64,000 nt of DNA from Porphyromonas loveana (GCF_003096695.1 NZ_QEKY01000006.1:62395-126394), one strand, 5' to 3'. Shown: positions 36,901 to 46,626, counted from the stretch's first letter. Notes: a model not told the origin generated them from the letters alone. Made by a program: numbers and translations.

Positions 36901-38336
36901 CCTTGCCTCTCCATGGCAAAGTATTCGCCGGGGGCTTCCCCATATCGCTCGTGCAAAAGCTGGATTTGACGAGGCGTAAGCACTTCTTGCATCCACCGAC
37001 TAAGATCATCAACCGGCACGAATGCAGGATAACCACTGCTGGCAAACTTTGCCAGATTGCCTTCGGCATAACTATTAAATATGGCCCCCTGCGTCATCAT
37101 CATGCGGGCAAAGGTGGCTTCGTCCTGCGGTAGTCCGGTAAGATCATAGCCCTCGCTCTGCATATGACGGAGCGTATTATAAAGAGAAGGCAGTGTCTCT
37201 ATACCTTGTGCTACGAGACTATTCTGCCCCGGTCCTTTGAAATAATAGATAGCCACACGCTTGTCTTTGTTCGGTTTACTCTTAAGAGCAATGTATTTAT
37301 TAACCAAATTGGTGAAAACTTCCAACCGTCCGGGTATCGTCTTGAAGAGTTGCAATCCCGTTTTCTCGTCCTTTTCAAGCGCAACGAGAGCAAACGGCAC
37401 CATGGCTCCGTCCAATTCGGGCGTAGAAACGCTCTGAGCGAGGAATCCGCCGATCATACCTTGCTGATTTTCTTCCCACTCTTCGCGCAAACTTCCGATA
37501 GTAAGCGGAGCAAGTACAGGTATATTTTGTTTACGCAACCAGGCCTCCGCTTCTGTAGAGCGCCCAGCAGCAAGACGACCATGAGGCATGTAAATCAAAA
37601 TGTGCGGGTCGATGCTCTCTAAAAACTCAAGTCGCTTCGATCCGGCCGAGAAGGGAAAAACGTTGAGACCACTCTTCTCCAACGCAGCAACTATCTCGTC
37701 AATGTGTTCTCGATTGGAATTAAACGGATTGCCAAAACCGACCAAAAGAGCTACACGCGGAGCTCCTTCGCGATAACCATGCGAGCGATAATACTCCATA
37801 TACTCGTCTTTGGATTCGAAGACATACTCGTCTGTTTTGCCGAAAAATAGATCGTTGGCATATTCGATGGGCGCGCCAATCTTACCTTCACGCAGGGGTT
37901 TTTCGAGAATCTCTTGACGCAAATAGTTGAAGCCGGACTTGTAGTTTTTAGCCCCGCCATAGCTAAAGTATCGGGAGAGGACTTCGGCCTTTGCGCTGTC
38001 AATGGAGCATAAATTGTTCTCCGGATTCGTAGCCATGAGAACGAGGTAAGGGATTTTCTTTTCGTCCAATCCGGTGATCTGTGCACGATCTTCCTCACTC
38101 CATTTAGCTCCCATGCCGAAGCACAGAACAGCATCGTACTTCTTCAGCGTCGAAAGATCATCGACGACATCGACACTTACATTTTTAGCATCGGCCGACA
38201 AGCTCATACGAGCAACCATGAATTGTGGGAAATTGACCAACGCCACACGCGAGGGCTGGGGACGCAGCAGCCAAAATGCTACGGCTATAGCCAATAGCAC
38301 AACGACAACTATGGGGGTAATGAGTTTCTTTTTCAT
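33927..38336 (-). CDS. hmuS: HmuS, CobN/magnesium-chelatase-like heme-processing protein
   Basis: 1469 residues. N-terminal membrane anchor (ITPIVVVVLLAIAVAFWLL) and a C-terminal transmembrane helix (SYLLPVGVALVVIILIIFLVA) flank a periplasm-facing CobN-type large-subunit body. LMHFGTHGSLEFIPGKQIALS (about 538-558) is a chelatase signature. Relatives in Bacteroidota have been proposed to remove iron from heme anaerobically, the reverse of metal insertion. An insertion at about 780-905 carries three tandem 23-residue Met-rich repeats (792-860), followed by a Ser/Ala/Lys/Pro-rich linker. Third gene of hmuYRSTUV. The HmuU/HmuV pair may energise it (inference). Confidence 0.94.
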   Translation of the reverse strand: MKKKLITPIVVVVLLAIAVAFWLLRPQPSRVALVNFPQFMVARMSLSADAKNVSVDVVDDLSTLKKYDAVLCFGMGAKWSEEDRAQITGLDEKKIPYLVLMATNPENNLCSIDSAKAEVLSRYFSYGGAKNYKSGFNYLRQEILEKPLREGKIGAPIEYANDLFFGKTDEYVFESKDEYMEYYRSHGYREGAPRVALLVGFGNPFNSNREHIDEIVAALEKSGLNVFPFSAGSKRLEFLESIDPHILIYMPHGRLAAGRSTEAEAWLRKQNIPVLAPLTIGSLREEWEENQQGMIGGFLAQSVSTPELDGAMVPFALVALEKDEKTGLQLFKTIPGRLEVFTNLVNKYIALKSKPNKDKRVAIYYFKGPGQNSLVAQGIETLPSLYNTLRHMQSEGYDLTGLPQDEATFARMMMTQGAIFNSYAEGNLAKFASSGYPAFVPVDDLSRWMQEVLTPRQIQLLHERYGEAPGEYFAMERQGKKGIGVTRVQFGNIVLLPQPIQSTGTNDFKAVHGSNPVPPYSYVASYLWTQKAFKADVLMHFGTHGSLEFIPGKQIALSSEDWTDRLVNDLPHIYYYTIANVGEGMIAKRRSYAATVSYLAPPFIETRMRGQVSEFLNLTDRYLGQETDDTALALRIKALAVRSGYHRDLKLDSALSVPYTREQIASLSDFAEELAVSKIPGGMYKTGIPFPEEKIRSSVLLIASDPIAYALAALDRERGVYTQKQQDSERFFSLHYRRPAQALVERYMGGRPVDVDAALRMLSVTQAEVAQSAAVVDAAAAIGASMHEQMMAAAGGRMPTSSEMAMMRKMGEQMRAAGGQGPDSSQIAAMRAMAARMKAEGGSGPDSAAMAAMRAMGASKRKASEGKAHATADSMPATHSGRMEKSAAPSIHSTRPQSGKPAPDKASISAENKAMAVTINELKLAIARIPHYYESLRNSPQLELKAMMNALAGGYTSPTPGGDFIANPETLPTGRNLFAINAEATPSAAAWEKGKKLAEDMLADYARNHDGKLPSKVSFTLWSSSFIESEGATIAEILYLLGTEPVRDRMGRVQDIRLIPLEELGRKRIDVVVQTSGQLRDLAASRLYLIQKAVDLAASQKSERDNEVVRGAVDAEKVLLEKGLSPADARMLATQRVFGGVNGNYGTGIQGMVESGDRWETEKEIADTYLNNMGAIYGMEGRWGDFQQGMFEAALQNVDVVVQPRQSNTWGALSLDHVYEFMGGLSLTVRQVTGKDPDAYFNDLRSKHKTRVQELKQAIGVEARTTILNPTYIQEQLKEGANAANGIAETIRNTYGWNVMKPAAIDKELWEDIYATYIRDEKGLGVQEFFRTQNPAALQELTAVMMETARKGLWKASPEQLRTLAEMHAASMAEAGAGCSGFVCDNAKLRAFIGERLSGAQKQSYDNKVAEARQAAVKDGAKGQRLKKETLSSDSDTTSATSYLLPVGVALVVIILIIFLVAKRRKGRE

Positions 38337-38369
38337 TGTCTAAGTGTATTTTCTATCGCTGTTATTTCC

Positions 38370-40310
38370 TTAGAATGTGACCCGAAGCATTCCATATAGG
38401 ATGCGACCGGGTGAAATCGGTGAGTTGAAAACCAAAGCTTTGGGTTTGTAATCAAAGAGGTTCTCAGCCCCGATGTGGAGGGTATAGTGGCCAAAGAATT
38501 GATTCTCTACGTCGAGTCGGCTGATGGCATAGCCCGGATATTTCACCTCTTGGAAGAGTTCTTCGCTATCCAAGCGCGCAGTTTTAAGAACGGAAAGGAA
38601 GCGTGTGAAGAGATTGGCTGAAAGCTTGTAATCCTTCGTGAAGCGATGTCCATAAGTAAGTGCTGCCGTCGCCGCATGAGGACGAGTGTTGGAGAGCTTC
38701 ATAGTGTCGCCCTCCTTGTCCGTTGCTTTGCGACGATCGTAAGTATAAGAGTACGAGGCGCGGAGAGCAAAACCGTAAGGAAGCGTCACATTAGCCTGTG
38801 CTTCGAATCCGAATATGCGCGTCACCCCGGCAACATTGGCGTAGACCAAATCAGTTCCTCGGTAAACAAAGTCGATTCTATTGCGCACATGATTGTAGAA
38901 AGCAGTGCCGACGAGTGTCAGTTTGTTCCAACGACCTTCTGCAGAATATGAGAGCATCCGACTCTTCTCGGGTTGAAGCTCGGGATTGCCATAGATGAAG
39001 AAAGCACCGTGATTAAAGAAGAAGAATAGCTCTTGGAGCGAGGGGGCACGGTATCCCTCTCCATAAGAAAGGCGATGTGCCACACCTCCGGTCTTGTACA
39101 TAGCCGACAAGCGAGACGTATAGTGCGAGCCATAACCAGAATGCTTGTCCAAACGTCCTCCATAGCTGAGCATAAAGCGAGGAGTAACCTTATAGATATA
39201 CTGTCCGTATAGAATCTTATTATCCACAGACTTCTCCCCCGGGTCGGTCGGAGAAGAGAGCCGAGGAGAAGCAACCAAGTCATGAATGTACTCAGCACCG
39301 ATGTTGACGATGTGTACATCGGAGAGATTTAGATTGTACTGAGCACGCAAGTGATGCATATCTTCGTCGAAAATGGAGCGTTTCTTCTTGTCGGGAGTCT
39401 GGATGAGACAAGTGTCACGCTGGTATTTGTCGTAGTGATACGAAATCTCCACATCCGAAGACGGACTGATCTGCCACTTACTGCCCGCCTTGATATCGTA
39501 TGAATTATAGAGGAAGTCTATCTTATCCGTCCAATGCTGGGTGCGCAGATTGACAAGCCCGCCAAGGTGGAAGGAAAGCTTATCCGTGGGAGTGAAGACA
39601 AATTTCTGATTGACATTCCATGTCGTATTGCCTGCCACATTAAGTTCTTGTTCGAACTGATCGGCCAGCGTATAACCGGCATCGGTACGATACTGGGCAC
39701 TCGTTTGACTGGCTATCATTCCCCGTTTGACGCCTGCTGACACATCATACTTCTGTCCTGCGCGGGAATCCAAACGAGCAGAAGCCGACACATGTAGCGG
39801 ACTTTTGGCCGAACGCGTGATGATATTGATCACTCCGCCGATGGCATTAGAGCCGTAGAGAGCTGAAGATGCTCCACGCAAGACTTCAATACGTTCGATA
39901 TCGTCCGGATTGATGCGTTCGAAATCAATTCCACTGGTCGAACCCGTCGTGATCAGCTCTCCATCGACGAGGAAAAGCATAGAGCTTTCGTCAAATCCCT
40001 GCGCATTGAATTGGTCACGTGAACCATGCTTTGTAAATTCGACTCCGGGCAGGATATACTGCAATATATCGGCAAAAGAAGATGGCGCGATGGCCTTGAT
40101 ATCTTTCGCCTTGAACACTTTGGTGGGTACTGGTACATCCTTGAGTAACCGCGTAGTACGACTGCCTGTCACCACCACGTCGTCTAAGTCTATTCGCTCC
40201 GATATAATCGTGTCCGAAGGATGAATCGGAGGATTCACGGCATGGGCACATACCCCCATACCAAAGAAAAGCAGGCCGGTGAGGGCCTGCTTAATAATTA
40301 CACTCTTCAT
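38370..40310 (-). CDS. hmuR: HmuR, TonB-dependent heme/hemoglobin receptor
   Basis: 646 residues. Signal peptide (QALTGLLFFGMGVCAHA), a plug domain with the TonB-box-like start DVVVTGSRTTRLLKDVP, IERIEVLRGASSALYGSNAIGGVINIIT, then a 22-strand-type barrel ending LYGMLRVTF. His 95 (FTKHGSRDQ) and His 434 (FFNHGAF), plus YRAP (420-423) and NPEL (442-445), fall at the positions reported as functional in P. gingivalis HmuR. It takes heme from HmuY at the outer membrane. Starts 12 bases after hmuY. Confidence 0.96.
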   Translation of the reverse strand: MKSVIIKQALTGLLFFGMGVCAHAVNPPIHPSDTIISERIDLDDVVVTGSRTTRLLKDVPVPTKVFKAKDIKAIAPSSFADILQYILPGVEFTKHGSRDQFNAQGFDESSMLFLVDGELITTGSTSGIDFERINPDDIERIEVLRGASSALYGSNAIGGVINIITRSAKSPLHVSASARLDSRAGQKYDVSAGVKRGMIASQTSAQYRTDAGYTLADQFEQELNVAGNTTWNVNQKFVFTPTDKLSFHLGGLVNLRTQHWTDKIDFLYNSYDIKAGSKWQISPSSDVEISYHYDKYQRDTCLIQTPDKKKRSIFDEDMHHLRAQYNLNLSDVHIVNIGAEYIHDLVASPRLSSPTDPGEKSVDNKILYGQYIYKVTPRFMLSYGGRLDKHSGYGSHYTSRLSAMYKTGGVAHRLSYGEGYRAPSLQELFFFFNHGAFFIYGNPELQPEKSRMLSYSAEGRWNKLTLVGTAFYNHVRNRIDFVYRGTDLVYANVAGVTRIFGFEAQANVTLPYGFALRASYSYTYDRRKATDKEGDTMKLSNTRPHAATAALTYGHRFTKDYKLSANLFTRFLSVLKTARLDSEELFQEVKYPGYAISRLDVENQFFGHYTLHIGAENLFDYKPKALVFNSPISPGRILYGMLRVTF

Positions 40311-40322
40311 TTCCCTCTTGCG

Positions 40323-40967
40323 TTACTTGACGGGGTAGGTATAAGTAAAGGTGATGACCCCTTTCTTGAGCTCGGCGTCCTGATAATCCGTGAACTGCAC
40401 TTTGGCAATCTTACCATCGGCACCACGTACGAAGAAGACTTTTTTGCTCAATTTGTACGTAGGACCTGCAGGGCCGTGAGAGAACTCCAGCCAACCGCCC
40501 TGCGTAAAACCCTGTGGGCTCTTCACACCCGTTACAACTTCGTTGAAACCCTGCTCCTCGTACTCCATTTCATGGCCATTGGGCCCCATTGTATACTTGA
40601 CAGTAATGCGACCGAGGATATCTGCAATATAACCTTCAGAGGGAATAGTTGTAGCCTGCGCAAGGTCTGTCACACCAGAGTAGAGCGCACCTCCTTGTCC
40701 CTTGCCACTCTTACCTCCATTGAGACGCACATCGTAACGGTGGAGAGCCATGTCCCATGTGAGATCGTTTTGGTAGTCTGTCACTTGTACTACCTCGCCC
40801 TTAGCGAAAGAGAAGTACTGCCAAGTCTCATACGCGGAAGCATCAATGGTTACGGTTTTGGTTACTGCTTCCGGCGTCGGCGGCACATTGGGCTCATCAT
40901 TGCCACATGAAGAAAAGGCCACAAGAAAGCTAAGCGCACAGAGTGCGGGGTAAATTGTTTTTTTCAT
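40323..40967 (-). CDS. hmuY: HmuY, heme-binding lipoprotein hemophore
   Basis: 214 residues. Lipoprotein signal with lipobox FSSC (LVAFSSCGNDEPN). Mature all-beta HmuY domain. The two heme-iron ligands known in P. gingivalis HmuY (His134, His166) correspond here to His 132 (GPNGHEMEY) and His 164 (LEFSHGPAG). It extracts heme from host hemoproteins and passes it to HmuR. By comparison with the P. gingivalis sequence as I remember it, the N-terminal half is clearly diverged while the C-terminal 60 residues are nearly identical. First gene of the operon; probably iron/heme-regulated. Confidence 0.96.
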   Translation of the reverse strand: MKKTIYPALCALSFLVAFSSCGNDEPNVPPTPEAVTKTVTIDASAYETWQYFSFAKGEVVQVTDYQNDLTWDMALHRYDVRLNGGKSGKGQGGALYSGVTDLAQATTIPSEGYIADILGRITVKYTMGPNGHEMEYEEQGFNEVVTGVKSPQGFTQGGWLEFSHGPAGPTYKLSKKVFFVRGADGKIAKVQFTDYQDAELKKGVITFTYTYPVK

Positions 40968-41004
40968 AATTATCTGATCTCATGTTTTGTTTCTGATCCG
41001 GTTG

Positions 41005-41035
41005 CAAAACTATCTCATCAAAAAAGTCCGCACAA
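41005..41035 (-). promoter_or_regulatory. hmu operon promoter
   Basis: On the minus strand TTG (41033-41035), 20 bases, then TAGTTTTG (41005-41012). A leader of about 32 nt precedes hmuY. No confident Fur-type operator could be picked out by eye. Confidence 0.6.
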
Positions 41036-41129
41036 TCCCTCCTAATAGGTATTTCCTCGAAGCCGTCATACTAAATGGTGGGTATTATCGTGGTTTTCGA
41101 AGAAGACTCCCCATCTTTCGGCGGTCCTA

Positions 41130-41256
41130 ATCGGCAAAAAGCCCTGTAATTTTCTTCGCAGGGCAAAAACCGGAATCACCTCTCTCCCCTTTCCACGCAA
41201 AAAGGGAAAGGGGCTGTGCCACATGATACACCCATGCGACACAGCCCCCCTTTAGG
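41130..41256 (-). terminator. Two terminator hairpins after the T9SS cargo gene
   Basis: On the minus strand the first hairpin is AAAGGGGGGCTGTG/CACAGCCCCTTT (41207-41253), followed by a TTTTT run. The second is GCCCTG/CAGGGC (41136-41165), also followed by TTTTT. Together they isolate the cargo gene from hmuY. Confidence 0.7.
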
Positions 41257-41274
41257 GATTGGGCACCCGACCGA

Positions 41275-42804
41275 TTAGTGAGTCAATACTATCTTGAAGA
41301 ACTCAGTCTTGCCTTCACGTGTTACAGCAGCAATATACACACCCGTATTGAGATGCTCGAGGTTCAGAGAATTCGCCACTGCAGTGGCTTGAACCGGACT
41401 CTTTCCATTCATGTCAATGATGCGGACATCGCAGGGCCTGTCCTCATTAATGTAGAGCATCTTGCCGTTAGTGTACACCCGGAATACATTGTTCTGCAAC
41501 GGAGTCTCCACCGAAGTAGGTGTATTCAATGTCTTATCCAGACGGTAATAGTGATTTTTGTACTGATTTGAAGGCGTTTTGAGGGTGAAAGCCAATGTCT
41601 TGCCGTCGTAGCTCAGCGCAGGGTTGCCCACTGTAACTCTTAGACCGTCGGAATACATGGGTTCGAGCGTGAGTCCGTACTCGGCTTTGAGCCATTTGTC
41701 AAAAGCCACAGGCTCTGCAACTCCGGGCGTATATACCACGTTATGGTTGATGCCATCAATGAATTCATTGACCAGGAAAGCCGTACCATTGTCGGCAACG
41801 AGATATGTTTTGGTCATGAAGTATTCGACCAGCGTGTAGGAGTCGTCTTCGACAGAGAGCAAAAGAGGTTGGCTGCCCTTATTGGGATCGCCGGTGAAAA
41901 GATTGGCACCGATGACTTTGCCATGATTGTCCATTATGGGATAGCCATTGATAGCCTGACCGGTGAAGAACGCACTTGCCAATGTATTCCACTCCTGGAC
42001 GGCAGCTTCGTATTGTGCCATCTGTTGGTTATACTCGGGTGTCCCCTCTTCTGCAGTCACGATTTCTTCTTGTACAGGAGGATTGCCCGGGCTGGGCAGG
42101 TCCAGATTGAAGCAGAGAGCTTCACCCTTGATCTGGTACTCGTATTCGTCTTGGGCGTTGCGCTTCCACACGATGGGAAAAACAAATTTGCTAAGCCCGT
42201 CCACCATGTGTCCGAGAACGACGGAGCCGTCTTGCGATACTGCCATGGGATCCACATGAAATACTTCTGACTCCGTCCAACAATCGTGCTGAGGCTTGAC
42301 CAACTTACGATACTGATATGTACCGTCCTCCTGACGCTCATAGAGGAAAGCATCCGAAATGAGCGTGAAGTCCGGCAGCATATTGGTGTACGAATTGACG
42401 GCATACTTGCCGTCTGCCGTTACGTGACGGAGCCATCCGCCTTCAAAGCCATCTGGTTTGGGCAGATCGGTCCACTCTCCATCCTTGTAGAGACCATATT
42501 TGATGCCCGATGTCGTCACTCTCGAGGCCCAGAAGCTACCATCTTCGTTAATGGCCACAAGATAGACGGGAGTGTCGCTATTGCCGAGAGTGATCACAGT
42601 CTGATTAGCCTCGGTGTCATAGATATTAGTCACACCGGAGAGCCATCCCCCCATGTAACGTCCGTTAGGAGATACATGGTTGACTGGGTAATTAATTTCG
42701 CTACCGAGTTGATGGTGCGAAGATGCTTGTGTAGCATTTTGCGCAAGTACCAAGTCTGGCAGCATGGTGCACAACGCGCACACAGAAAGAAGTATTCTTT
42801 TCAT
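41275..42804 (-). CDS. Secreted protein with type IX secretion C-terminal signal
   Basis: 509 residues from the ATG at 42804 (MKRILLSVCALCTMLPDLVLAQ, signal peptide); the upstream open extension has no features. The body has WD/Kelch-like repeated strands (VSPNGRYMGGWLSGVTNIY, VAINEDGSFWASRV, VTADGKYAVNSY, VSQDGSVVLGHMVDG), suggesting a beta-propeller. The last ~80 residues form a type A T9SS sorting domain: VYTNGKMLYINEDRPCDVRI, DMNGKSPVQ, LNTGVYIAAVTREGKTEFFKIVL. It is therefore expected to be exported through the Por machinery encoded in this window and attached to the surface or released. Function unknown. Confidence 0.88.
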   Translation of the reverse strand: MKRILLSVCALCTMLPDLVLAQNATQASSHHQLGSEINYPVNHVSPNGRYMGGWLSGVTNIYDTEANQTVITLGNSDTPVYLVAINEDGSFWASRVTTSGIKYGLYKDGEWTDLPKPDGFEGGWLRHVTADGKYAVNSYTNMLPDFTLISDAFLYERQEDGTYQYRKLVKPQHDCWTESEVFHVDPMAVSQDGSVVLGHMVDGLSKFVFPIVWKRNAQDEYEYQIKGEALCFNLDLPSPGNPPVQEEIVTAEEGTPEYNQQMAQYEAAVQEWNTLASAFFTGQAINGYPIMDNHGKVIGANLFTGDPNKGSQPLLLSVEDDSYTLVEYFMTKTYLVADNGTAFLVNEFIDGINHNVVYTPGVAEPVAFDKWLKAEYGLTLEPMYSDGLRVTVGNPALSYDGKTLAFTLKTPSNQYKNHYYRLDKTLNTPTSVETPLQNNVFRVYTNGKMLYINEDRPCDVRIIDMNGKSPVQATAVANSLNLEHLNTGVYIAAVTREGKTEFFKIVLTH

Positions 42805-42880
42805 ACTCTTTTGTTTTGTAATGTTATTATCATATGCTATTTCTCTACCGTTTTCGTCTGACGCTATGCTTGCGCAGTGC

Positions 42881-42912
42881 CAAAGATAAATATCTTTTCC
42901 TCTTACAAACAA
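42881..42912 (-). promoter_or_regulatory. Promoter of the T9SS cargo gene
   Basis: On the minus strand TATCTTTG (42881-42888), with TTG 21 bases upstream (42910-42912) or TTTG 17 bases upstream. Leader about 70 nt. Confidence 0.5.
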
Positions 42913-43659
42913 CTCATTTCGCGATCAAAACCAAGACGAAACATCCCCCTTCCTCCTCCGCAGATCTCACCAGGACTTGCATCCGGCGACGTTTGCCCTT
43001 CGCCTTTGATACACTCCATTCTCTGAGGACAAGCATGCTCCGGCATCGTATGGCCCCCTCTGTAAAAATTTATGCAGATATGTTACAAACTTACACCCGC
43101 ATAAACTCTCGAAAGAACTCGGGCCAAAAAGAAATTATTTTGGCGCCATTTGTTTAAAATTTATGCGCCAAATCAGAAACATTCTGGCGCGATTTTTTCG
43201 GATTTTAGGCGCCAGATTCACCAGATTTTCCGCGCACAAATTCGAGAAACACATTTCACCTCTCTCAAAGCATCGAAGAGTGTTAAAAAAGACGACACAC
43301 CACCGGTCTTTTCTTCTATGTCCCCTTGTTATGTACATACACTACGATAATGTGCAGCCTCTCCGGCCACCGGAGCACCCATCATTACGTCTACTGTTCT
43401 TTTGGCGTGTGCATTCCTTCCTCTTCGGCAAGACAATAATTGAGGAGGCCTGCTATGAACTATCCCCACTATTGCATGTGTTCCAAATTTGTACATCTAT
43501 AGCTCCGAAAAAATATGATTCCGAAAGAAAGCCGATCAACCTCTATTTATTGGTACTACCGAACGACAGGCTTATCGTTCTCGACCCCATTGACGCGAGT
43601 TTTGGGGGACAAAATCGCGCAAAAAAAGAGCTTTTGGGCAAAAATCCATTGAAAAACAA
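42913..43659. repeat. Long intergenic stretch with GGCGCC/GCGCCA clusters
   Basis: Nearly 750 bases without a convincing gene. 43138-43240 holds TTTTGGCGCCATTTG, TATGCGCCAAATC, TCTGGCGCGATTTTTTCG and TTTTAGGCGCCAGATTC in alternating orientation. 43597-43680 has a weaker version (TTTTGGGGG, AATCGCGC, TTTTGGCG). 43361-43375 is a CTCCGG-CCA-CCGGAG hairpin. A 254-codon plus-strand frame (43163-43927) spans this but is AT-rich, featureless and overlaps the M16 gene, so I do not call it. Confidence 0.5.
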
Positions 43660-43667
43660 TACTTTTG
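43660..43667 (+). promoter_or_regulatory. Promoter -7 box of the M16 protease gene
   Basis: TACTTTTG followed by GCG. TTTG at 43633-43636 is 23 bases upstream, longer than ideal. Leader about 40 nt. Confidence 0.45.
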
Positions 43668-43712
43668 GCGAAATAAACCGTGCAACCAACAAACAAAAAA
43701 CAACGAAAACTT

Positions 43713-46538
43713 ATGCAACTAAGAAAATTTTTGTCGCTGAGCCTTGCGCTCTCTTCATGCCTCCTGCCTCTGAAGATGACAGCCCAGCAAGCTCAGCCGT
43801 TGCCCACCGATCCGGCTGTCCGCATCGGAAAACTCGACAACGGACTCACTTACTTCATTCGTCACAACGAGAATCCCAAAGATCGTGCCGACTTCTTCAT
43901 CGCACAGAAGGTAGGCTCTATCCTTGAAGAGGATCATCAAGCCGGTTTGGCTCACTTCTTGGAACACATGGCGTTCAACGGCACCAAGAACTTCCCCGGC
44001 AAGAACTTGATCAACTATCTGGAGACAATCGGTGTACGCTTCGGCTATAATCTGAACGCATCCACCGGCTTCGACAAGACGGAATACACCATCATGGATG
44101 TCCCCACGACCCGCCAAGGGATCGTGGACTCCTGCTTGCTCATCCTGCACGACTGGAGCAACAACATCACTCTCGATGGCAAGGAAATCGACGAAGAGCG
44201 TGGTGTCATCCACGAAGAGTGGCGTGCTCGTCGCAATGCACAGCTGCGTTTGTTCGAGGCCATCCTCACCAAGGCTCTCCCCGGCAACAAGTATGCTCAG
44301 CGCATGCCCATCGGCACGATGGAAGTGGTGGACAACTTCCCCCACGAAGCACTCCGCGACTACTATAAAAAATGGTATCGTCCCGATCTCCAGGGTCTGG
44401 TTATCGTAGGGGACATCGACGTGGACTATGTAGAAAACAAGATCAAGGAAATGTTCAAGGATGTACCTGCACCGGTGAATCCTGCCGAACGCTTCGAAAT
44501 ACCCGTGGATGACAACGACGAACCCATCGTAGCCATCGCCACGGATGCAGAAGCAACAACCACCCAGTTGTCTATCAGCTTCAAGAGCGACCCCACTCCT
44601 CGTGAGGTACGTGGTTCTATCTTCGGCCTTGTAGAAGACTACATGAAACAGATCATCATGACGGCCGTAAACGAACGTCTGTCTGAGATCACCCACAAGC
44701 CCAACGCTCCTTTCTTGAGCGCCAGCGCTTTCTTCTCTCCTTTCATGTACATCGCGCAGACCAAGGATGCTTTCAACTTTGCAGCCACCGTGCGTGAAGG
44801 CGAAGCTGACAAGGCCATGACCGCCTTGGCAGCTGAGATAGAAAGTCTGCGTCAGTTCGGTCTGACGAAGGGTGAATACGACCGTGCCCGCACCAATGTA
44901 CTCAAGCAGTACGAAAACCAATACAATGAACGCGACAAGCGTAAGAACAACGCTTATGCCAACGAATACTCTACTTACTTCACCGATGGTGGCTACATCC
45001 CGGGCATCGAGGTAGAATATCAAACAGTCAATGCCTTTGCTCCGCAGTTGCCCCTTGAAGCGGTAAACCAAGCTATCGCCCAACTCATTGATCCCGCCAA
45101 GAATGCTGTCGTAACGCTCACGGGGCCATCTAAGGCAGAAGCAAAAATACCAAGTGAGGCTAACTTCCTCGCTGCATTCAAGGCTGCACGCCAGCAAAAA
45201 GTAGAAGCCAAGAAGGATGAGGTGTCGGATCAGAAACTCATGGAGCAAGCACCCAAGGCAGGTAAAATCATTTCTGAGAAGAAAGATCAAAAATTCGGCA
45301 CCACGGAGCTTATCCTAAGCAACAGCATCAAGGTATATCTCAAGAGCACTGACTTCAAATCCAATGAGATACTCATGAGTGCTGTCAGCCCCGGTGGTCT
45401 CCTCAGCAGCAAGAATGCCCCCACACAGGCTACAATGGGTTCATTTATGAATATCGGTGGTCTGGGCAACTTCAACGCTATTCAGCTCGACAAGGTGCTA
45501 ACCGGCCGTTCAGCTTCGGTAAAGCCCAATTTGGCCATGCTGAGCGAAGGTCTCTCAGGCAAAACTACAGTAGAAGACATGGAGACATTCTTCCAGCTGA
45601 TCTACCTCCAGATGACTGCCAATCGCAAAGATCCCGAGGCATTTAAGGCTACACAAGAAAAACTCTTCAACAGCCTGAAGAATCAAGAGGCTAACCCGAT
45701 GTCTACTCTGATGGATTCAGTGCGTCACACCATCTACGGAGACAATCCGTTGACAAAGTCGCTTAAAGCTGCCGATATCGAGAAGATCAATTACGATCAA
45801 GTGATGAGCTGCTATCAAGAACGCTTTGCAGATGCGGGCGACTTCATGTTCTTCTTTGTGGGTAATATCGACGAAGCTAAGATGAAACCGCTCATCGAAA
45901 CATATCTGGCCTCACTGCCCAATCTCAAACGCGGCGACAAAAAGAATATCGCTCAGGTGCCGGCCATCCGCACAGGACTCATCGATAATAAGTTCCGGAA
46001 AGCAATGGATACACCTACATCTACAATATTCGATCTCGTTTCCGGTAAGGTAGAGTACACACTCAAGAACGACATCCTCATGGAGATTTTCTCAGCAGTG
46101 ATGGATCAGGTGTATACTGCCACCGTGCGCGAGAAAGAAGGTGGAGCTTACTCGGTATCTGCTTTCGGAGGACTGGAACAATATCCGCAGCCCACAGCTA
46201 TGATGCAGATTTTCTTCCCGACCGATCCGGCCCGTGCCGAAGAGATGAATGCTATCGTATTTGCCGAACTGGAAAAAGTGGCAAAGGAAGGTCCTAACGT
46301 AGAATACTTCAACAAGACAGTAGAAAATATGAACAAGCAGTACAATGAAAACCTGCGTGAAAATAGCTTCTGGCTCAGTGGTATGCAAGCATACAGCTTC
46401 GAAGGAAACGACTTTGTCTCTGACTATCTGACCGTACTGAACAGTCTCAAACCTGCTGACTTGCAAAAGTTCGTTGCCGACATCCTCAAGCAAAACAACC
46501 GTTCGGTTGTAATGATGAGCCCCGAGGCAGCGAACTAA
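43713..46538 (+). CDS. M16-family zinc protease (pitrilysin/insulinase type), exported
   Basis: 941 residues from the ATG at 43713 ([25 protein letters not shown]). Signal peptide; LSSC could serve as a lipobox but the TAQ|Q cleavage site is more likely. The N-terminal M16 domain has the inverted zinc motif HFLEH (His 81, Glu 84, His 85), the downstream Glu in [12 protein letters not shown], and [14 protein letters not shown]. The C-terminal inactive M16 domain includes [22 protein letters not shown]. It degrades peptides in the periplasm or at the surface, fitting an asaccharolytic lifestyle. Monocistronic. Confidence 0.94.
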   Translation: MQLRKFLSLSLALSSCLLPLKMTAQQAQPLPTDPAVRIGKLDNGLTYFIRHNENPKDRADFFIAQKVGSILEEDHQAGLAHFLEHMAFNGTKNFPGKNLINYLETIGVRFGYNLNASTGFDKTEYTIMDVPTTRQGIVDSCLLILHDWSNNITLDGKEIDEERGVIHEEWRARRNAQLRLFEAILTKALPGNKYAQRMPIGTMEVVDNFPHEALRDYYKKWYRPDLQGLVIVGDIDVDYVENKIKEMFKDVPAPVNPAERFEIPVDDNDEPIVAIATDAEATTTQLSISFKSDPTPREVRGSIFGLVEDYMKQIIMTAVNERLSEITHKPNAPFLSASAFFSPFMYIAQTKDAFNFAATVREGEADKAMTALAAEIESLRQFGLTKGEYDRARTNVLKQYENQYNERDKRKNNAYANEYSTYFTDGGYIPGIEVEYQTVNAFAPQLPLEAVNQAIAQLIDPAKNAVVTLTGPSKAEAKIPSEANFLAAFKAARQQKVEAKKDEVSDQKLMEQAPKAGKIISEKKDQKFGTTELILSNSIKVYLKSTDFKSNEILMSAVSPGGLLSSKNAPTQATMGSFMNIGGLGNFNAIQLDKVLTGRSASVKPNLAMLSEGLSGKTTVEDMETFFQLIYLQMTANRKDPEAFKATQEKLFNSLKNQEANPMSTLMDSVRHTIYGDNPLTKSLKAADIEKINYDQVMSCYQERFADAGDFMFFFVGNIDEAKMKPLIETYLASLPNLKRGDKKNIAQVPAIRTGLIDNKFRKAMDTPTSTIFDLVSGKVEYTLKNDILMEIFSAVMDQVYTATVREKEGGAYSVSAFGGLEQYPQPTAMMQIFFPTDPARAEEMNAIVFAELEKVAKEGPNVEYFNKTVENMNKQYNENLRENSFWLSGMQAYSFEGNDFVSDYLTVLNSLKPADLQKFVADILKQNNRSVVMMSPEAAN

Positions 46539-46582
46539 GACAGGAACGTGCCCTGTCCCGCTTGGGATAGAACTAAAATAAC

Positions 46583-46626
46583 TTAAGAGGGTGTGCCGAG
46601 CTTTTTGCTTCGACACACCCTCTTAA
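46583..46626 (+). terminator. Terminator of the M16 protease gene
   Basis: TTAAGAGGGTGTG(C)CGAGC, loop TTTTT, GCTTCGACACACCCTCTTAA followed by AATTT. A long near-perfect stem, 44 bases after the stop. Confidence 0.75.

Noticed and set aside
43713-43790. Lipoprotein signal on the M16 protease (LSSC)
   Set aside because: The hydrophobic stretch continues past the Cys, and a standard TAQ|Q cleavage site fits better; not excluded.
43163-43927. 254-codon plus-strand open frame
   Set aside because: Low-complexity translation of the AT-rich intergenic repeat region, overlapping the M16 protease start in another frame; no domain, signal or promoter fit.
43755-45290. 511-codon open frame antisense to the M16 protease gene
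   Set aside because: Composition reflects codon bias of the sense gene; no recognisable domain.
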